Below are positions 33,762 to 41,835 of a stretch of 48,866 bases of DNA, one piece after another (position 1 is the first letter of the stretch; each line of letters begins with the position of its first letter). The translations under genes were made by a program, and so were the position numbers. This DNA is from Streptomyces griseus (GTDB taxonomy: Bacteria; Actinomycetota; Actinomycetes; Streptomycetales; Streptomycetaceae). Below the pieces are notes generated by a model, which was not told the origin of the DNA, searched no databases, and saw only the letters and a program-made list of their open reading frames with translations. Location: positions 1 through 48,866 of the forward strand of contig NZ_UAVD01000013.1 in NCBI RefSeq assembly GCF_900460065.1. Reading direction: 5' to 3'.

Positions 33762-34772
33762 TCAGGCGCCGTGGGGCAGCGGGGCGGCCGGGCTGACCAG
33801 GCCCGCGGCGCGCAGGTCCGTCCAGAACGCGGCCGGGATGTCCTCGCTCAGGGCGGCGGTGTCCTCGGCAATGCGGCTGGGACGGGTCGCGCCGGGGATG
33901 ACGGCTGCGGTCACGGGGTGAGCCAGGGAGAACTGGAGGGCAGCGGCCTTGATGGAGATGCCGTGCTGGTCGGTGAGGGCCTTGATGCGCTTGACCTTCT
34001 CGATGATCTCCGGCGGGGCCTGCTGGTACTCGAAGTTTGTGCCGCCGGCGAGGATGCCGGAGCTGTAGGGGCCGCCGACGACCATGTCGACGTTCTGATC
34101 CTGGGCCAGTGGCAGCAGGCGCTGGAGGGCGTGGGAGTGGTCGAGGAGGGTGTAGCGGCCGGCGAGGAGAAAGCCGTCGGGCTTGGGCTCGTCCAGGGCG
34201 AGGGTCATCTCGATGGGCTCGGTCTTGTTGACGCCCAGGCCCCAGGCCCGGATGACGCCCTCGTCGCGCAGGCGGGACAGGACGCGGAAGGCGCCGGTGC
34301 GGGCCTCCTCGAACTTGTTGACCCAGGCGTCGCCGTGGAAGTCCTGGGCGATGTCGTGGACCCAGACGATGTCCAGGCGGTCGACGCCCATGCGGCGCAG
34401 GGTGCCCTCGATGGAGCGCTCGGTGGCGTCGGCGGTCCACTCGTGGAGGACCTTGTTGGCGTTGCCGTGCTCGAACAGGCCGCCCTTCTCGCCGAAGTCG
34501 GGGACGTCGGTCTCGATCTCGTCGAGGATGACCCGGCCGACCTTGCTGGACAGCACGTAGGAGTCGCGGGGCTTGGCCGACAGGACCTGACCCAGGCGCT
34601 CCTCGGCGAGGCCGGCGCCGTAGAAGGGGGCGGTGTCGTAGTAGCGGATGCCCTGGTCCCAGGCGGCTTCGACGGTGGCGCGGGCGTCCTCGTCGGGGAT
34701 CGCGCGGAACATGTTGCCGAGCGGGGCGGTGCCGAAGCCGAGACGGCCGGGAAGGATGTTCTTCAGAGACAT
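33762..34772 (-). CDS. Aldo/keto reductase (D-threo-aldose 1-dehydrogenase type)
   Basis: 336 aa from the ATG at 34772 with AAAAGG upstream. Features in order: LGFGTAPLGNMFRAI, the catalytic DTAPFYGAGLAEERLGQ (Asp, Tyr), Lys in SSKVGRVI, His in DIVWVHDIAQDF, and a C-terminal cofactor pocket (AAVIPGATRPSRIAEDT). This subgroup oxidises L-fucose or D-threo-aldoses. It is the first gene of a two-gene unit with the SRPBCC protein. Two TTACTTG motifs lie 140-200 bp upstream, suggesting control by the nearby MarR protein. The natural substrate is not known. Confidence 0.88.
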   Translation of the reverse strand: MSLKNILPGRLGFGTAPLGNMFRAIPDEDARATVEAAWDQGIRYYDTAPFYGAGLAEERLGQVLSAKPRDSYVLSSKVGRVILDEIETDVPDFGEKGGLFEHGNANKVLHEWTADATERSIEGTLRRMGVDRLDIVWVHDIAQDFHGDAWVNKFEEARTGAFRVLSRLRDEGVIRAWGLGVNKTEPIEMTLALDEPKPDGFLLAGRYTLLDHSHALQRLLPLAQDQNVDMVVGGPYSSGILAGGTNFEYQQAPPEIIEKVKRIKALTDQHGISIKAAALQFSLAHPVTAAVIPGATRPSRIAEDTAALSEDIPAAFWTDLRAAGLVSPAAPLPHGA

Positions 34773-34912
34773 GGATGGTGCCTTTTCGATCGATGCCTCG
34801 GTATGAGATGAGGCGTGGAAGATCAGATGCCCCCGGTGCGGCGGCCCGCCTGAACGAGGGCCGGGGCACGGGGCGGGGGTCACCCGACTGGGCGGTGCAG
34901 GCGGTCCCGCAT

Positions 34913-34974
34913 TTACTTGTGCTAGCGCCTTACATGCTAAGACAATAATTGCAGACGCGGGCTAATGCAAGTAA
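34913..34974. promoter_or_regulatory. Two inverted TTACTTG motifs upstream of the aldo/keto reductase
   Basis: TTACTTGTGCTAGC at 34913-34926 and its counterpart GCTAATGCAAGTAA at 34961-34974 (reverse complement TTACTTGCATTAGC) face each other in an AT-richer island. The same motif recurs upstream of the MarR gene at 35955. They are likely MarR-family binding sites. Confidence 0.55.
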
Positions 34975-35744
34975 GGGCTACCACTCGCCCGCCAGGGAAC
35001 AATCGTGGGGACCAGGCCGCCGTACGCGCCGAGTGCCCGGTCCGTGGTCGCCGAAGCCTGCTCCGACGCCACATAAGTGATCATGCTGGCCACCTCATGA
35101 CGCCGGATCAGCCACTTGAGCAGAGACGCGGCCGCGCGGTTCTCCGCCAGATAGCGCCGCTCCTGCTCCGCCGGGTCGAGCCCGGGATGCAGTTCGTCGA
35201 ACATGGCCAGCACCCTGCCGCTCACCGTCGGCCCGGGCAGCACGCAGTTCACCGTGACCCCACTACCGGCCAGCTCCCGGGCCATCCCTCGCGACACGGC
35301 GAGCTGCGCCGTCTTGGCCATCCCGTAATGGACCATGCCCGTCGAGGGCTGGACACCCGCCTCACTGCTGACGAAGATCACCCGGCCCCACCCGCGCCCC
35401 GCCATCCGGGGCGCGTAATGGCGCGCCAGACGCACGCCGCAGAGCACGTTCACCTCGAAGAACCGTAGTCACTCCCCGTGGAGGATCTCGAAGACAGGCC
35501 GGGGGCCGAACACGCCGGTGTTGTTGACCAAGACATCGACGTCGGGCACCTGCCGGACCAGCTCGGCCACTCCTCCCGCCGTCCCGACGTCTGCCGCGCC
35601 GCCGCGCGCTCCGAGCCGCTCCACCGCCTGGGCGACCCGGTCGGCGTCGCGGCCGTTGACCACCACGTCGGCCCCGGCATCGGCCAGCGCCTGAGCCGTC
35701 GGCCCGGTGACCAGTTCGGCACGCCCACTGATATAGATGCGCAT
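34962..35744 (-). pseudogene. Short-chain dehydrogenase/reductase with internal stop and damaged cofactor loop
   Basis: The ATG at 35744 opens MRIYISGRAELVTGPTAQALA. The usual TGxxxGIG glycine motif is missing, as if ~7 residues were deleted. The protein continues (DVVVNGRDADRVAQAVERLG, PDVDVLVNNTGVFGPRPVFE) to an in-frame TGA at 35469, then resumes in the same frame with RFFEVNVLCGVRLARHYAPR, the active-site VSSEAGVQPSTGMVHYGMAK and a C-terminal end at 34962. A paralogous relic at 42.3 kb has TGG (Trp) where this copy has TGA. A product made from the downstream part alone would lack the Rossmann fold. Confidence 0.8.
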
Positions 35745-35954
35745 CGAGCGAGCACCTCCCAGAAGTGACGCGGCCCGCCGGGCAGCGGGCCGCGTCCGGT
35801 CGCCATCTCAGCCCTCCCGGCGCGGGGAAGCCGCCCGCCTCGCACCGTCAAGCGCTGCCAGCATCGAATCCTCCGGGGTAAACCAGGGCAGACAAGACTC
35901 TTCGGCGAAATGGCAGGGCTCGCACCTCGCAACTTCCAGCCATCGACCGCCATT

Positions 35955-35968
35955 TTACTTGCATACGC
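35955..35968. promoter_or_regulatory. TTACTTG motif upstream of the MarR gene
   Basis: TTACTTGCATACGC lies 77 bp before the MarR start and matches the two motifs upstream of the aldo/keto reductase. It supports auto-regulation plus control of the neighbouring genes. Confidence 0.5.
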
Positions 35969-36045
35969 CGGATACAGGAGTAAGCGGGTAATTTCGTTCA
36001 GGGCTTATCCTGGATTTCAGTCTCATCCGGAAGGAGACCGGACCC

Positions 36046-36561
36046 ATGACCGCCACGGATCCCGCGTTGACCGCCCTCGCCAACGGATGGGCAGCCCTCT
36101 CCCTGCTGCACGGCAGGATCGAGGCGCACATCGAGCGTGCCCTGCAAGCCAGGCACGATCTGAGCGTGCGGGAGTTCTCGCTGCTCGACGTACTCAGCCG
36201 CCAGCACGACAGTGAGGGAGGGCATCTGCAGATGAAGCAGGTCGCCGACGCGGTCGTCCTCAGCCAGAGCGCCACCACCCGCCTGGTCGCCCGCCTGGAG
36301 GGCCGTGGCCTGCTCTCCCGCTACCTGTGCCCGACCGACCGCCGCGGCATCTACACCGACGTCACCGAAACCGGCCTGAAGCTCCTGGATGAAGCCCGGC
36401 CCACCAACGACACCGCCCTCAGACAGGCTCTCGACGAAGCTGCCGTCAACCCCGACCTCGCCCCCCTGGTCGCAGCAGTCAAGGCGATGCCCTCCGGCAT
36501 CCCTCTCCCCTTCCGGCACAGTGAGAAGCCTTCGCCCGGGTCTTCCACCAGCCCCTGCTGA
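36046..36561 (+). CDS. MarR-family transcriptional regulator
   Basis: 171 aa from the ATG at 36046 (AAGGAG upstream). Winged-helix features: LHGRIEAHIERALQARHDLS, REFSLLDVLSRQ, the recognition helix region MKQVADAVVLSQSATTRLVA, then RLEGRGLLSRYLCPTDRRGI and YTDVTETGLKLLDEARPTND. The last ~25 residues (GIPLPFRHSEKPSPGSSTSP) look non-native; a paralogous relic at 41.8 kb ends differently, so the C-terminus may be frameshifted. It is divergent from the SDR gene and probably controls the SDR/reductase/SRPBCC cluster in response to a small molecule. Confidence 0.87.
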   Translation: MTATDPALTALANGWAALSLLHGRIEAHIERALQARHDLSVREFSLLDVLSRQHDSEGGHLQMKQVADAVVLSQSATTRLVARLEGRGLLSRYLCPTDRRGIYTDVTETGLKLLDEARPTNDTALRQALDEAAVNPDLAPLVAAVKAMPSGIPLPFRHSEKPSPGSSTSPC

Positions 36562-36899
36562 AAGGGGAGGACGCGAGGGGCCGTTGATCGACACGGCCTC
36601 TCAGTCCTCCCCCTGCTCCCGTGTCAGATCGCTGACCGAGACCGGGTCCCGTCAAGCAATCCCCCGCCAGACCTCCGCCCACGACAAGCGTGAGTGTTCC
36701 GAGAACCAGTCACACCAGCCCCTTGACCTGCGGCTTCAAGTTCGTGGGGGCTCAGTGGCTGTGTTCACGAGTATGGACGGCAGTTGTTCATCGTCTCGGG
36801 AGGCGGTTGGATCGGGCGGGGTCGATGTTCACGAGAACGGGAGGCACCTGATCCGGAGCCTGTTCCGGGTGCCGGATAGAGAGTGCCGAGGGGGACGTC
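36562..36899. other. Intergenic stretch with no gene
   Basis: About 340 bp between the MarR and TauE/SafE genes. No coherent protein and no strong repeat were seen. The last 30 bp hold the ribosome site of the exporter gene. Confidence 0.45.
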
Positions 36900-37682
36900 G
36901 TGGAGTGGTCGATGGGATTGCTCGGGCTCACCGCCGGGCTCCTGATATCCGTCGTCACGGCGCCCGTGGGCGTCTCCGGAGCGGTCTTCCTGCTGCCCGT
37001 CCAGGTCAGTGTGCTGGGTGTGCCGAGCCCGGCCGTGACACCCACGAACCTGCTTTACAACGTCGTGGCCGGCCCCGGCGCCCTCCTGCGCTACTGGAGG
37101 GCCGGACGGCTGGCCGGGCCGCTGACCCGGCTGCTGATCGCGGGCACTGTGCCTGGCGTCATCGTCGGCGCCGTGATCCGCGTCTTCGCCGTTCCCGGCC
37201 CGCAGGTCTTCCGCCTCCTCATCGCGGTGCTGCTGCTGCCGCTCGGGGTGTGGCTGTGGCTGCGGACCGTACGCCCGACCCCGCCCCGGGCCAGGGACCT
37301 GCCGTCGGCCCGCGCGACGACGGCGCTGGCCCTGGCCGTCGGCGTGGCCGGAGGCATCTACGGAATCGGGGGTGGCTCGCTTCTCGGCCCGATACTCGTC
37401 GGCAGGGGAGCACCGGTCGCCACCGTCGCGCCCGCCGCCCTGGCGTCCACCTTCGTTACTTCCGTCGTCGGCGCCGCCACGTACGCGCTGCTTTCCCTGG
37501 CGGCTTCTGGCGAGGTCGCCCCCGACTGGCTGCTGGGCCTGTCCTGCGGTGCCGGCGGCCTCCTCGGTGGATACCTGGGCGCGCACCTCCAGCCGCACCT
37601 GCCCGAGACAGCCCTCCGGCTCCTGCTCGGAACCCTCGCCGCTGGCATCGGCGCCCTCTATGCAGTCCAGATCCTTCACTGA
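36900..37682 (+). CDS. TauE/SafE-family sulfite/anion exporter
   Basis: 260 aa from a GTG at 36900 with GAGGGGG upstream. Eight or so hydrophobic helices are visible in two similar halves. The first begins GLLGLTAGLLISVVTAPVGV with the conserved TPTNLLYNVVAGPGALLRYW. The second begins ALAVGVAGGIYGIGGGSLLG with APAALASTFVTSVVGAATY. The GIGGGSLLGP segment is the TauE/SafE signature. Members export sulfite, sulfoacetate or other organic anions across the cytoplasmic membrane. No sulfur-metabolism gene is nearby, so the substrate remains open. Confidence 0.88.
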   Translation: MEWSMGLLGLTAGLLISVVTAPVGVSGAVFLLPVQVSVLGVPSPAVTPTNLLYNVVAGPGALLRYWRAGRLAGPLTRLLIAGTVPGVIVGAVIRVFAVPGPQVFRLLIAVLLLPLGVWLWLRTVRPTPPRARDLPSARATTALALAVGVAGGIYGIGGGSLLGPILVGRGAPVATVAPAALASTFVTSVVGAATYALLSLAASGEVAPDWLLGLSCGAGGLLGGYLGAHLQPHLPETALRLLLGTLAAGIGALYAVQILH

Positions 37683-38036
37683 CCGTGCGGTGTCCAGCCG
37701 TGCCGAAGGACCGCGCGCTGTCGAGACTCGTGAACATTCCGGTCCCGACGTCAGCCCTTGGCGCGTCGAAGTGCTGTCCGTTCTCGAGTTCTGGCCCAGC
37801 TTCTGTGGTTGTCGGGTCAGGTGCTTGCCCGCTCGGGTGCGCGTGACGCACTGAGCTGCCGATTCCCCTCGCTTCAGGTTGGCCGTTCCAGGCGACCACG
37901 CCAGGTCACAGAAGTTGAGCCAGAGCCCGTTCTCGCGGACAGAGCCAGGCTGCCGGAGCCTGCTCCGGTGGTGCCGCGCCGCTGCCGGACTGCAGGGGCC
38001 GGGGCAGTCTCGTCCTGGAGGACCGCCGCGTCGACC
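37683..38036. other. Intergenic stretch with no supportable gene
   Basis: 354 bp with no credible coding frame. A minus-strand fragment near 37900 (ENGLWLNFCDLAWSPGTANL) looks protein-like but has no start, family or continuation. Lower GC than the neighbours suggests foreign or degenerate DNA. Confidence 0.35.
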
Positions 38037-38174
38037 ATGTGCGGCTCGTCTTGTGAGGGCTACTGCCATGCGCCCGCCGACGACGCCTACCAGCCGTGCG
38101 GGGATGCGAGGCGGGAGCAGTGCTTTGCGTGCCGGTGCTGCACGGTGTGCGTAAAGTGCCACTGCGGCGAGTAG
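38037..38174 (+). CDS. 45-aa cysteine-rich peptide (candidate metal-binding)
   Basis: Begins MCGSSCEGYCHAP and ends ACRCCTVCVKCHCGE, with 11 Cys in 45 residues, spaced in CxxC, CxC and CC patterns like a metallothionein or zinc-cluster peptide. GGAGGA lies 14 nt before the ATG, rather far. The 3' 19 bp, from the last Val-Lys-Cys, lie inside the interspersed repeat, and the repeat copy at 47.4 kb ends a different frame with the same Cys-His-Cys-Gly-Glu. The upstream frame is open too, so this could be the end of a longer protein. Coding is supported by composition only. Confidence 0.4.
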   Translation: MCGSSCEGYCHAPADDAYQPCGDARREQCFACRCCTVCVKCHCGE

Positions 38175-38380
38175 GCGCCGCGCCCCGGGCGGCCGGCTCC
38201 GCGGCGTGCCCGTGCTCTTGGTCGTGCTCGCCGGGCGGCTGCGCCTGAGGTGCCGTCACTGATACCGGGGGCCTGGTGCCGGTGACAGGGCCGCCACCGG
38301 CACCAGGGGCCCGAGCCGTACTCCGGGGGCACGGGCCTGTCCCGCACACCCATACGGCGCGGTCCGCCCCCGACCCTATC
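38156..38380. repeat. Interspersed hairpin repeat, copy 2 (225 bp)
   Basis: Same length as, and nearly identical to, 47403-47627; its last 110 bp match 29593-29701. It contains an inverted repeat of GGTGCCGGTG around a 6-10-nt loop and the invariant CCTGTCCCGCACACCCATAC. It ends at CCTATC just before a separate 24-bp hairpin. Confidence 0.85.
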
Positions 38381-38389
38381 CACACGTAT

Positions 38390-38444
38390 GGACACTCCAA
38401 GGGGCCCCGGACCGCGTATCGGTCCGGGGCCCCTTGGAGTGTCC
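38390..38444. terminator. Perfect 24-bp stem hairpin
   Basis: Arms at 38390-38413 and 38421-38444 are exact reverse complements, with a 7-nt loop GCGTATC. It lies 58 bp past the stop of the minus-strand SGNH hydrolase and faces the repeat on the other side, so it probably terminates transcription from both directions. Confidence 0.85.
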
Positions 38445-38502
38445 GCTGGAACTCCCGTGAGAGTGCGCTGCCAGCCAGTACGGCCGACCTGGGTTCGGGT
38501 GG

Positions 38503-39477
38503 CTAGCTTCCGCTGATGGCGTTCAGCAGGGCCTCTTCGACGTGGTCGGCGGCGTTGCGGTGCCCGGCCGCGTTGGGGTGGACGAAGGACAGCTGGTCGG
38601 GAAGGGTGATGAAGCCTTCGACCCACTTGTTCTCATCGCAGACGCTGTGCGCCCGGGACGAGGTGTAGAGGTCGACGAAGCCGGCCGTCTCCTGCGTGGT
38701 GGTCGACCTCTCGATGGTCTTGTTCAGGGGCTCCAGGACGCTGGTCCGCAGCCACGCCAGGTCGCCCCGAGTGATGTTGCCGAACTGCGTCACGTCGCCG
38801 TAGGTGCACTTCGTGGTGTCGTTGGGGACGATCGTGGGGTAGCCGACGGCCCGGATCTTGGCCTTCGGGGCACGCTCGTGGAGCACGGCGAGCATCCGGT
38901 CGTACTCGGTGCTCACCTTGTTCAGCCGGGCCCGAACACCGGAGCCCAGGGCATCCTTGCAGGGGGTGCCCTCGCCGTCGCTCCCACCGCCGAGTTCCTG
39001 GCACCGGGTGAGGATCTCCGCGAAGCCGAAGGTGTTCCCGCCGACGCCGACCGTGATCACATCTGTGTCGGCGTCCACGGCCTGCGACTGCGGGGGAACG
39101 GCGGGGAAGGGGTAGTCCGGGTCCTGCGAAATCGGTGGCAGGTTGCGGCCGATCGGCTCCTGGGCAGCGTCGGTGACGTTCGCGATGGTGGCGGCACCGC
39201 AACTGATGTTGGTCAGGTCGAACAGGCCGCCCAGATCACGGTCGATGACCTGGGGGTAGGACCGGTCGGTACGCTCGCAGCCGTCACGCGGTACCTCGAA
39301 GACGTCACCCGCAGCCTGGATCACCCCGGCCGTGTACGAATCCCCCAGAGCCACCCACTGGTACTCCGCAGCGGCGGAAGCGGACGAGGCACCGGCGAGC
39401 TGGACGGGAACGGCAACCCCAGCGGTCAGAGCAACAGCAGAGCCGAGCAAAGCGAAACGGGTACAGAAGCGAGCCAC
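38503..39477 (-). CDS. Secreted SGNH/GDSL-family esterase
   Basis: 324 aa from a GTG at 39477 (GGAG 6 nt upstream). A signal peptide (RFALLGSAVALTAGVAVPVQ) precedes the mature enzyme. SGNH blocks: I, YQWVALGDSYTAG with the nucleophile Ser; II, a Gly in ISCGAATIANV; III, Asn in ITVGVGGNTFGF; V, LSFVHPNAAGHRNAA with the catalytic His. Cys pairs (DGCERTD/ISCGA; TRCQELGG/TPCKDAL; TKCTYG/HSVCDENK) suggest three disulfides, as in Streptomyces extracellular lipases. It hydrolyses ester-linked lipids or polysaccharide acyl groups outside the cell. A strong hairpin follows. Confidence 0.92.
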   Translation of the reverse strand: MARFCTRFALLGSAVALTAGVAVPVQLAGASSASAAAEYQWVALGDSYTAGVIQAAGDVFEVPRDGCERTDRSYPQVIDRDLGGLFDLTNISCGAATIANVTDAAQEPIGRNLPPISQDPDYPFPAVPPQSQAVDADTDVITVGVGGNTFGFAEILTRCQELGGGSDGEGTPCKDALGSGVRARLNKVSTEYDRMLAVLHERAPKAKIRAVGYPTIVPNDTTKCTYGDVTQFGNITRGDLAWLRTSVLEPLNKTIERSTTTQETAGFVDLYTSSRAHSVCDENKWVEGFITLPDQLSFVHPNAAGHRNAADHVEEALLNAISGS

Positions 39478-39582
39478 AGCAACTCCAGAGTCAGGTGGAA
39501 CAAAGCCACATCGACCATATACACAGAGTAACTGAATGCGCGGGATGGATTACTTAAAGTAGCCTTTCGAGGAGGGTGAAGA

Positions 39583-39938
39583 TCACAGAAACCGGTTGAG
39601 CACCCGGTCCGGGCGGCACACGCCGCACGCCTGAACCCCGTCGGCCAGCTCCGCACGCGCCCGCTCAGCACTGAGCGACTGCATCGCCCCCCTGCGAAGC
39701 AGTCGCCCCGGTGGACCTCAGCAACGGGCGCCCCGATACCGGCGGAGGAGATACCCCAGTCGGGCGTCCGCTCACGGCGCGGCGCAGCGGCCCGCGCGGT
39801 GACCGGAGGCCGCAGTGCCCGCCAGGGCTGTGCTGGGCGCTCGGTCGCCGCGATCTCCTCCCGGACCCGCTTCAATGAGAGGGCCAGCCAGGTCTCCAGG
39901 GTCCGGAGACGGTCCACGTCGGGCGGCAGATCGCCCAT
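39583..39938 (-). pseudogene. DUF6233-type gene with one frameshift, copy 2
   Basis: ATG at 39938 with GGAAGGGG upstream. It reads DLPPDVDRLRTLETWLALSL, RVREEIAATERPAQPWRALR, RERTPDWGISSAGIGAPVAE and VHRGDCFAGG. At the G6 run near 39690 one base is missing; in the next frame it continues AMQSLSAERARAELADGVQA and CGVCRPDRVLNRF to TGA 39583. This is a complete DUF6233-like protein apart from that single indel, which could be a sequencing error in a homopolymer. It lies 28 bp downstream of a small gene on the same strand and is probably co-transcribed with it. The family has no known function. Confidence 0.72.
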
Positions 39939-39966
39939 GCCGATCAGCCCCTTCCCGTCAGCCGGC

Positions 39967-40206
39967 TCACGCCGCGTCCGACCGCCGCTGCCCGCCGGCC
40001 AGCCGCCGCAGCTCCACCCGGGCCGCAGGGCTCCACCCGTCCGGGGTCGACCAGAACGGATGCCACTCGATCCGGACCGACAGGGCCAGCAGGCGGCGGC
40101 GCAGCTCGGTGACACCGCGCGGTCGCGGCACGGCGAGCGCACGATAGGCGGCGTGCCAGTCCCGCTGGGCTCGGACAAGGTCGTCGGGGAAGGGGAAGGA
40201 CTCCAT
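39967..40206 (-). CDS. Small conserved hypothetical protein
   Basis: 79 aa from the ATG at 40206 with GGGGG adjacent. The sequence MESFPFPDDLVRAQRDWHAA, LRRRLLALSVRIEWHPFWST and AARVELRRLA is helical and basic with a Trp-His-Pro-x-Trp motif. It is the sort of protein I recall beside DUF6233 genes in Streptomyces. The downstream DUF6233 gene is 28 bp away. A LexA-like box lies 9 bp before the start codon, so the pair may be damage-inducible (inference). Confidence 0.7.
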   Translation of the reverse strand: MESFPFPDDLVRAQRDWHAAYRALAVPRPRGVTELRRRLLALSVRIEWHPFWSTPDGWSPAARVELRRLAGGQRRSDAA

Positions 40207-40214
40207 CCCCCTAT

Positions 40215-40230
40215 TAGAACTTCTGTTCGA
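40215..40230. promoter_or_regulatory. Candidate LexA (SOS) box
   Basis: TAGAACTTCTGTTCGA matches the actinobacterial/Bacillus SOS pattern CGAAC-N4-GTTCG with one mismatch (A for C in the first half-site). It lies between the start of the 79-aa gene and its probable -10 region, where a repressor would block transcription. Confidence 0.5.
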
Positions 40231-40481
40231 ATTTTGATGCCAGCCCGAGCGTTCACCGGGCCCCAGCTGTCGGTCTGCTGTCGTACGGAAGGTTGATCGG
40301 TCTCACGAGAGTTTGATTGGCTGGGTGGCTGTGCTGCCGCGACCGCGTAGACAACGGTAGGGCTCACGAGCAGTGGTTCTGCGCGTGCCACGACTGGCGT
40401 GCATGGTGGAAGAGGAGCTCGATTCCCTCGCCCTCTGGCTGCACCTAGCCGGGGGCGCTCTACCGGAAGGCTGTGAGCTGC

Positions 40482-41612
40482 GTGAAGGCGCTCGTCTACC
40501 AGGGTCCGCACGATGTCGCAGTCCTCGACGTGCCCGACGCGAGGATCGAACGTCCCACGGACGTGATCGTTAAGGTCACGTCGACCAACATCTGCGGGTC
40601 CGACCTGCACATGTTCGAAGGGCGCACGACGATGGAGACCGGGCGGACGCTCGGTCACGAGAACCTCGGTGAGGTTGTTGAGGTCGGTGACGGGGTGGAC
40701 CGGGTGAAGGCCGGCGACCGGGTCTGCCTTCCGTTCAACGTCGGCTGCGGATTTTGTGCCAACTGCGAGCGGGGGTTCACCGGCTTCTGCCTCTCGGTCG
40801 ACTCCGATACCCCTGGCGGGGCCTACGGCTTCGCGGAAATGGGCACGTACGCCGGCGGTCAGGCGGAGTATCTGCGGGTGCCGTGGGCCGACTTCAACTG
40901 CCTGGTCCTGCCCGAGGACGCAGTGGAGAAGGAGAACGACTACGTGATGCTGGCGGACATCTTCCCCACCGGCTATCACGCCACCGAACTGGCGGCCGTA
41001 TCACCCGGCGAATCCGTCGTCGTCTACGGAGGCGGTCCAGTGGGGCTGATGGCCGCGTACTCGGCGAACCTGCGCGGGGCGAGCCAGGTCCTGGTCGTGG
41101 ACCGCCAGAGCGACCGCCTGCGGCTGGCCGAGGAAGCCGGCGCCACCGCGGTCGACGACTCCCAGGGAGACCACGTCGAGCAGATACTTGAACTCACCGG
41201 CGGCGGGGCCGACAAGGGCTGTGAATGCGTCGGCTACCAGGCTCACGACCCGCAGGGCCAAGAGCGCCCGGAAGCGACCATGAACGACCTCGTCGCCTCC
41301 GTGAAGGCGACCGGCGCAATCGGCGTCGTCGGCGTCTTCCTTCCGCAGGACGATGGAGCCCCGACCGAACTGACCCGGCAGGGCAAACTCCCCTTCGACT
41401 TCGGCCAGTTCTGGTTCAAGGGACAACGCATCGGAACCGGGCAGGCCAACGTGAAAGCGTACAACCGCCGTCTCGGTGACCTCATCCACCGCGGCAAGGC
41501 GGAACCGTCCTTCATCGTGTCGCACGAACTGCCGCTGTCCGAGGCAGCCGACGCCTACCGCCACTTTGACAACCGCGACCCCGGCTGGACCAAGGTGGTC
41601 CTCAAGCCCTGA
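40482..41612 (+). CDS. Zinc-dependent formaldehyde/alcohol dehydrogenase (glutathione-independent type)
   Basis: 376 aa from the GTG at 40482, giving the family-typical start (M/V)KALVYQGP with GGAAGG 11 nt upstream; a GTG at 40473 is the alternative. The catalytic zinc site is in TNICGSDLHMFEG and GHENLGEVVEVGDGVDRV. The structural zinc cysteines are CGFCANCERGFTGFC. The Rossmann motif is VVYGGGPVGLMAAYSANLRG. The C-terminal half has VGVFLPQDDGAP and FWFKGQRIGTGQANVKAYN, as in the formaldehyde dismutase/dehydrogenase group. It likely oxidises formaldehyde or small aldehydes with NAD. It stands alone. Confidence 0.9.
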   Translation: MKALVYQGPHDVAVLDVPDARIERPTDVIVKVTSTNICGSDLHMFEGRTTMETGRTLGHENLGEVVEVGDGVDRVKAGDRVCLPFNVGCGFCANCERGFTGFCLSVDSDTPGGAYGFAEMGTYAGGQAEYLRVPWADFNCLVLPEDAVEKENDYVMLADIFPTGYHATELAAVSPGESVVVYGGGPVGLMAAYSANLRGASQVLVVDRQSDRLRLAEEAGATAVDDSQGDHVEQILELTGGGADKGCECVGYQAHDPQGQERPEATMNDLVASVKATGAIGVVGVFLPQDDGAPTELTRQGKLPFDFGQFWFKGQRIGTGQANVKAYNRRLGDLIHRGKAEPSFIVSHELPLSEAADAYRHFDNRDPGWTKVVLKP

Positions 41613-41835
41613 ACTCCCCCAGACCCGCGCCACGGCCCCCACCAGGCGTTCCCGCACCCCGCCTGTTGACGATCGACCCTCAATTCGAAAGGCGAACCTG
41701 CCGATCACCGAGGTTCAGAAGCACGCTCGGATTTCGGCGCGGCAGGACGCTTCAGAACCGCCTCAGCCCTGGTTGGTGTCGCGGGCCGGGGACTGAGTGA
41801 CCGCAGGAGGGGGGTGGGGGGAGAAGAGTGGGTCG

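Noticed and set aside
36765..38162. A 465-codon minus-strand open frame opposite the TauE/SafE gene
   Set aside because: Gln/Gly/Arg-rich antisense shadow of a clear membrane protein gene.
38175..38390. Coding frames across the interspersed repeat (for example a minus-strand MGVRDRPVPPEYG frame)
   Set aside because: The frame is conserved between copies only because the DNA is; no start signal, and the inverted repeats better explain the conservation.
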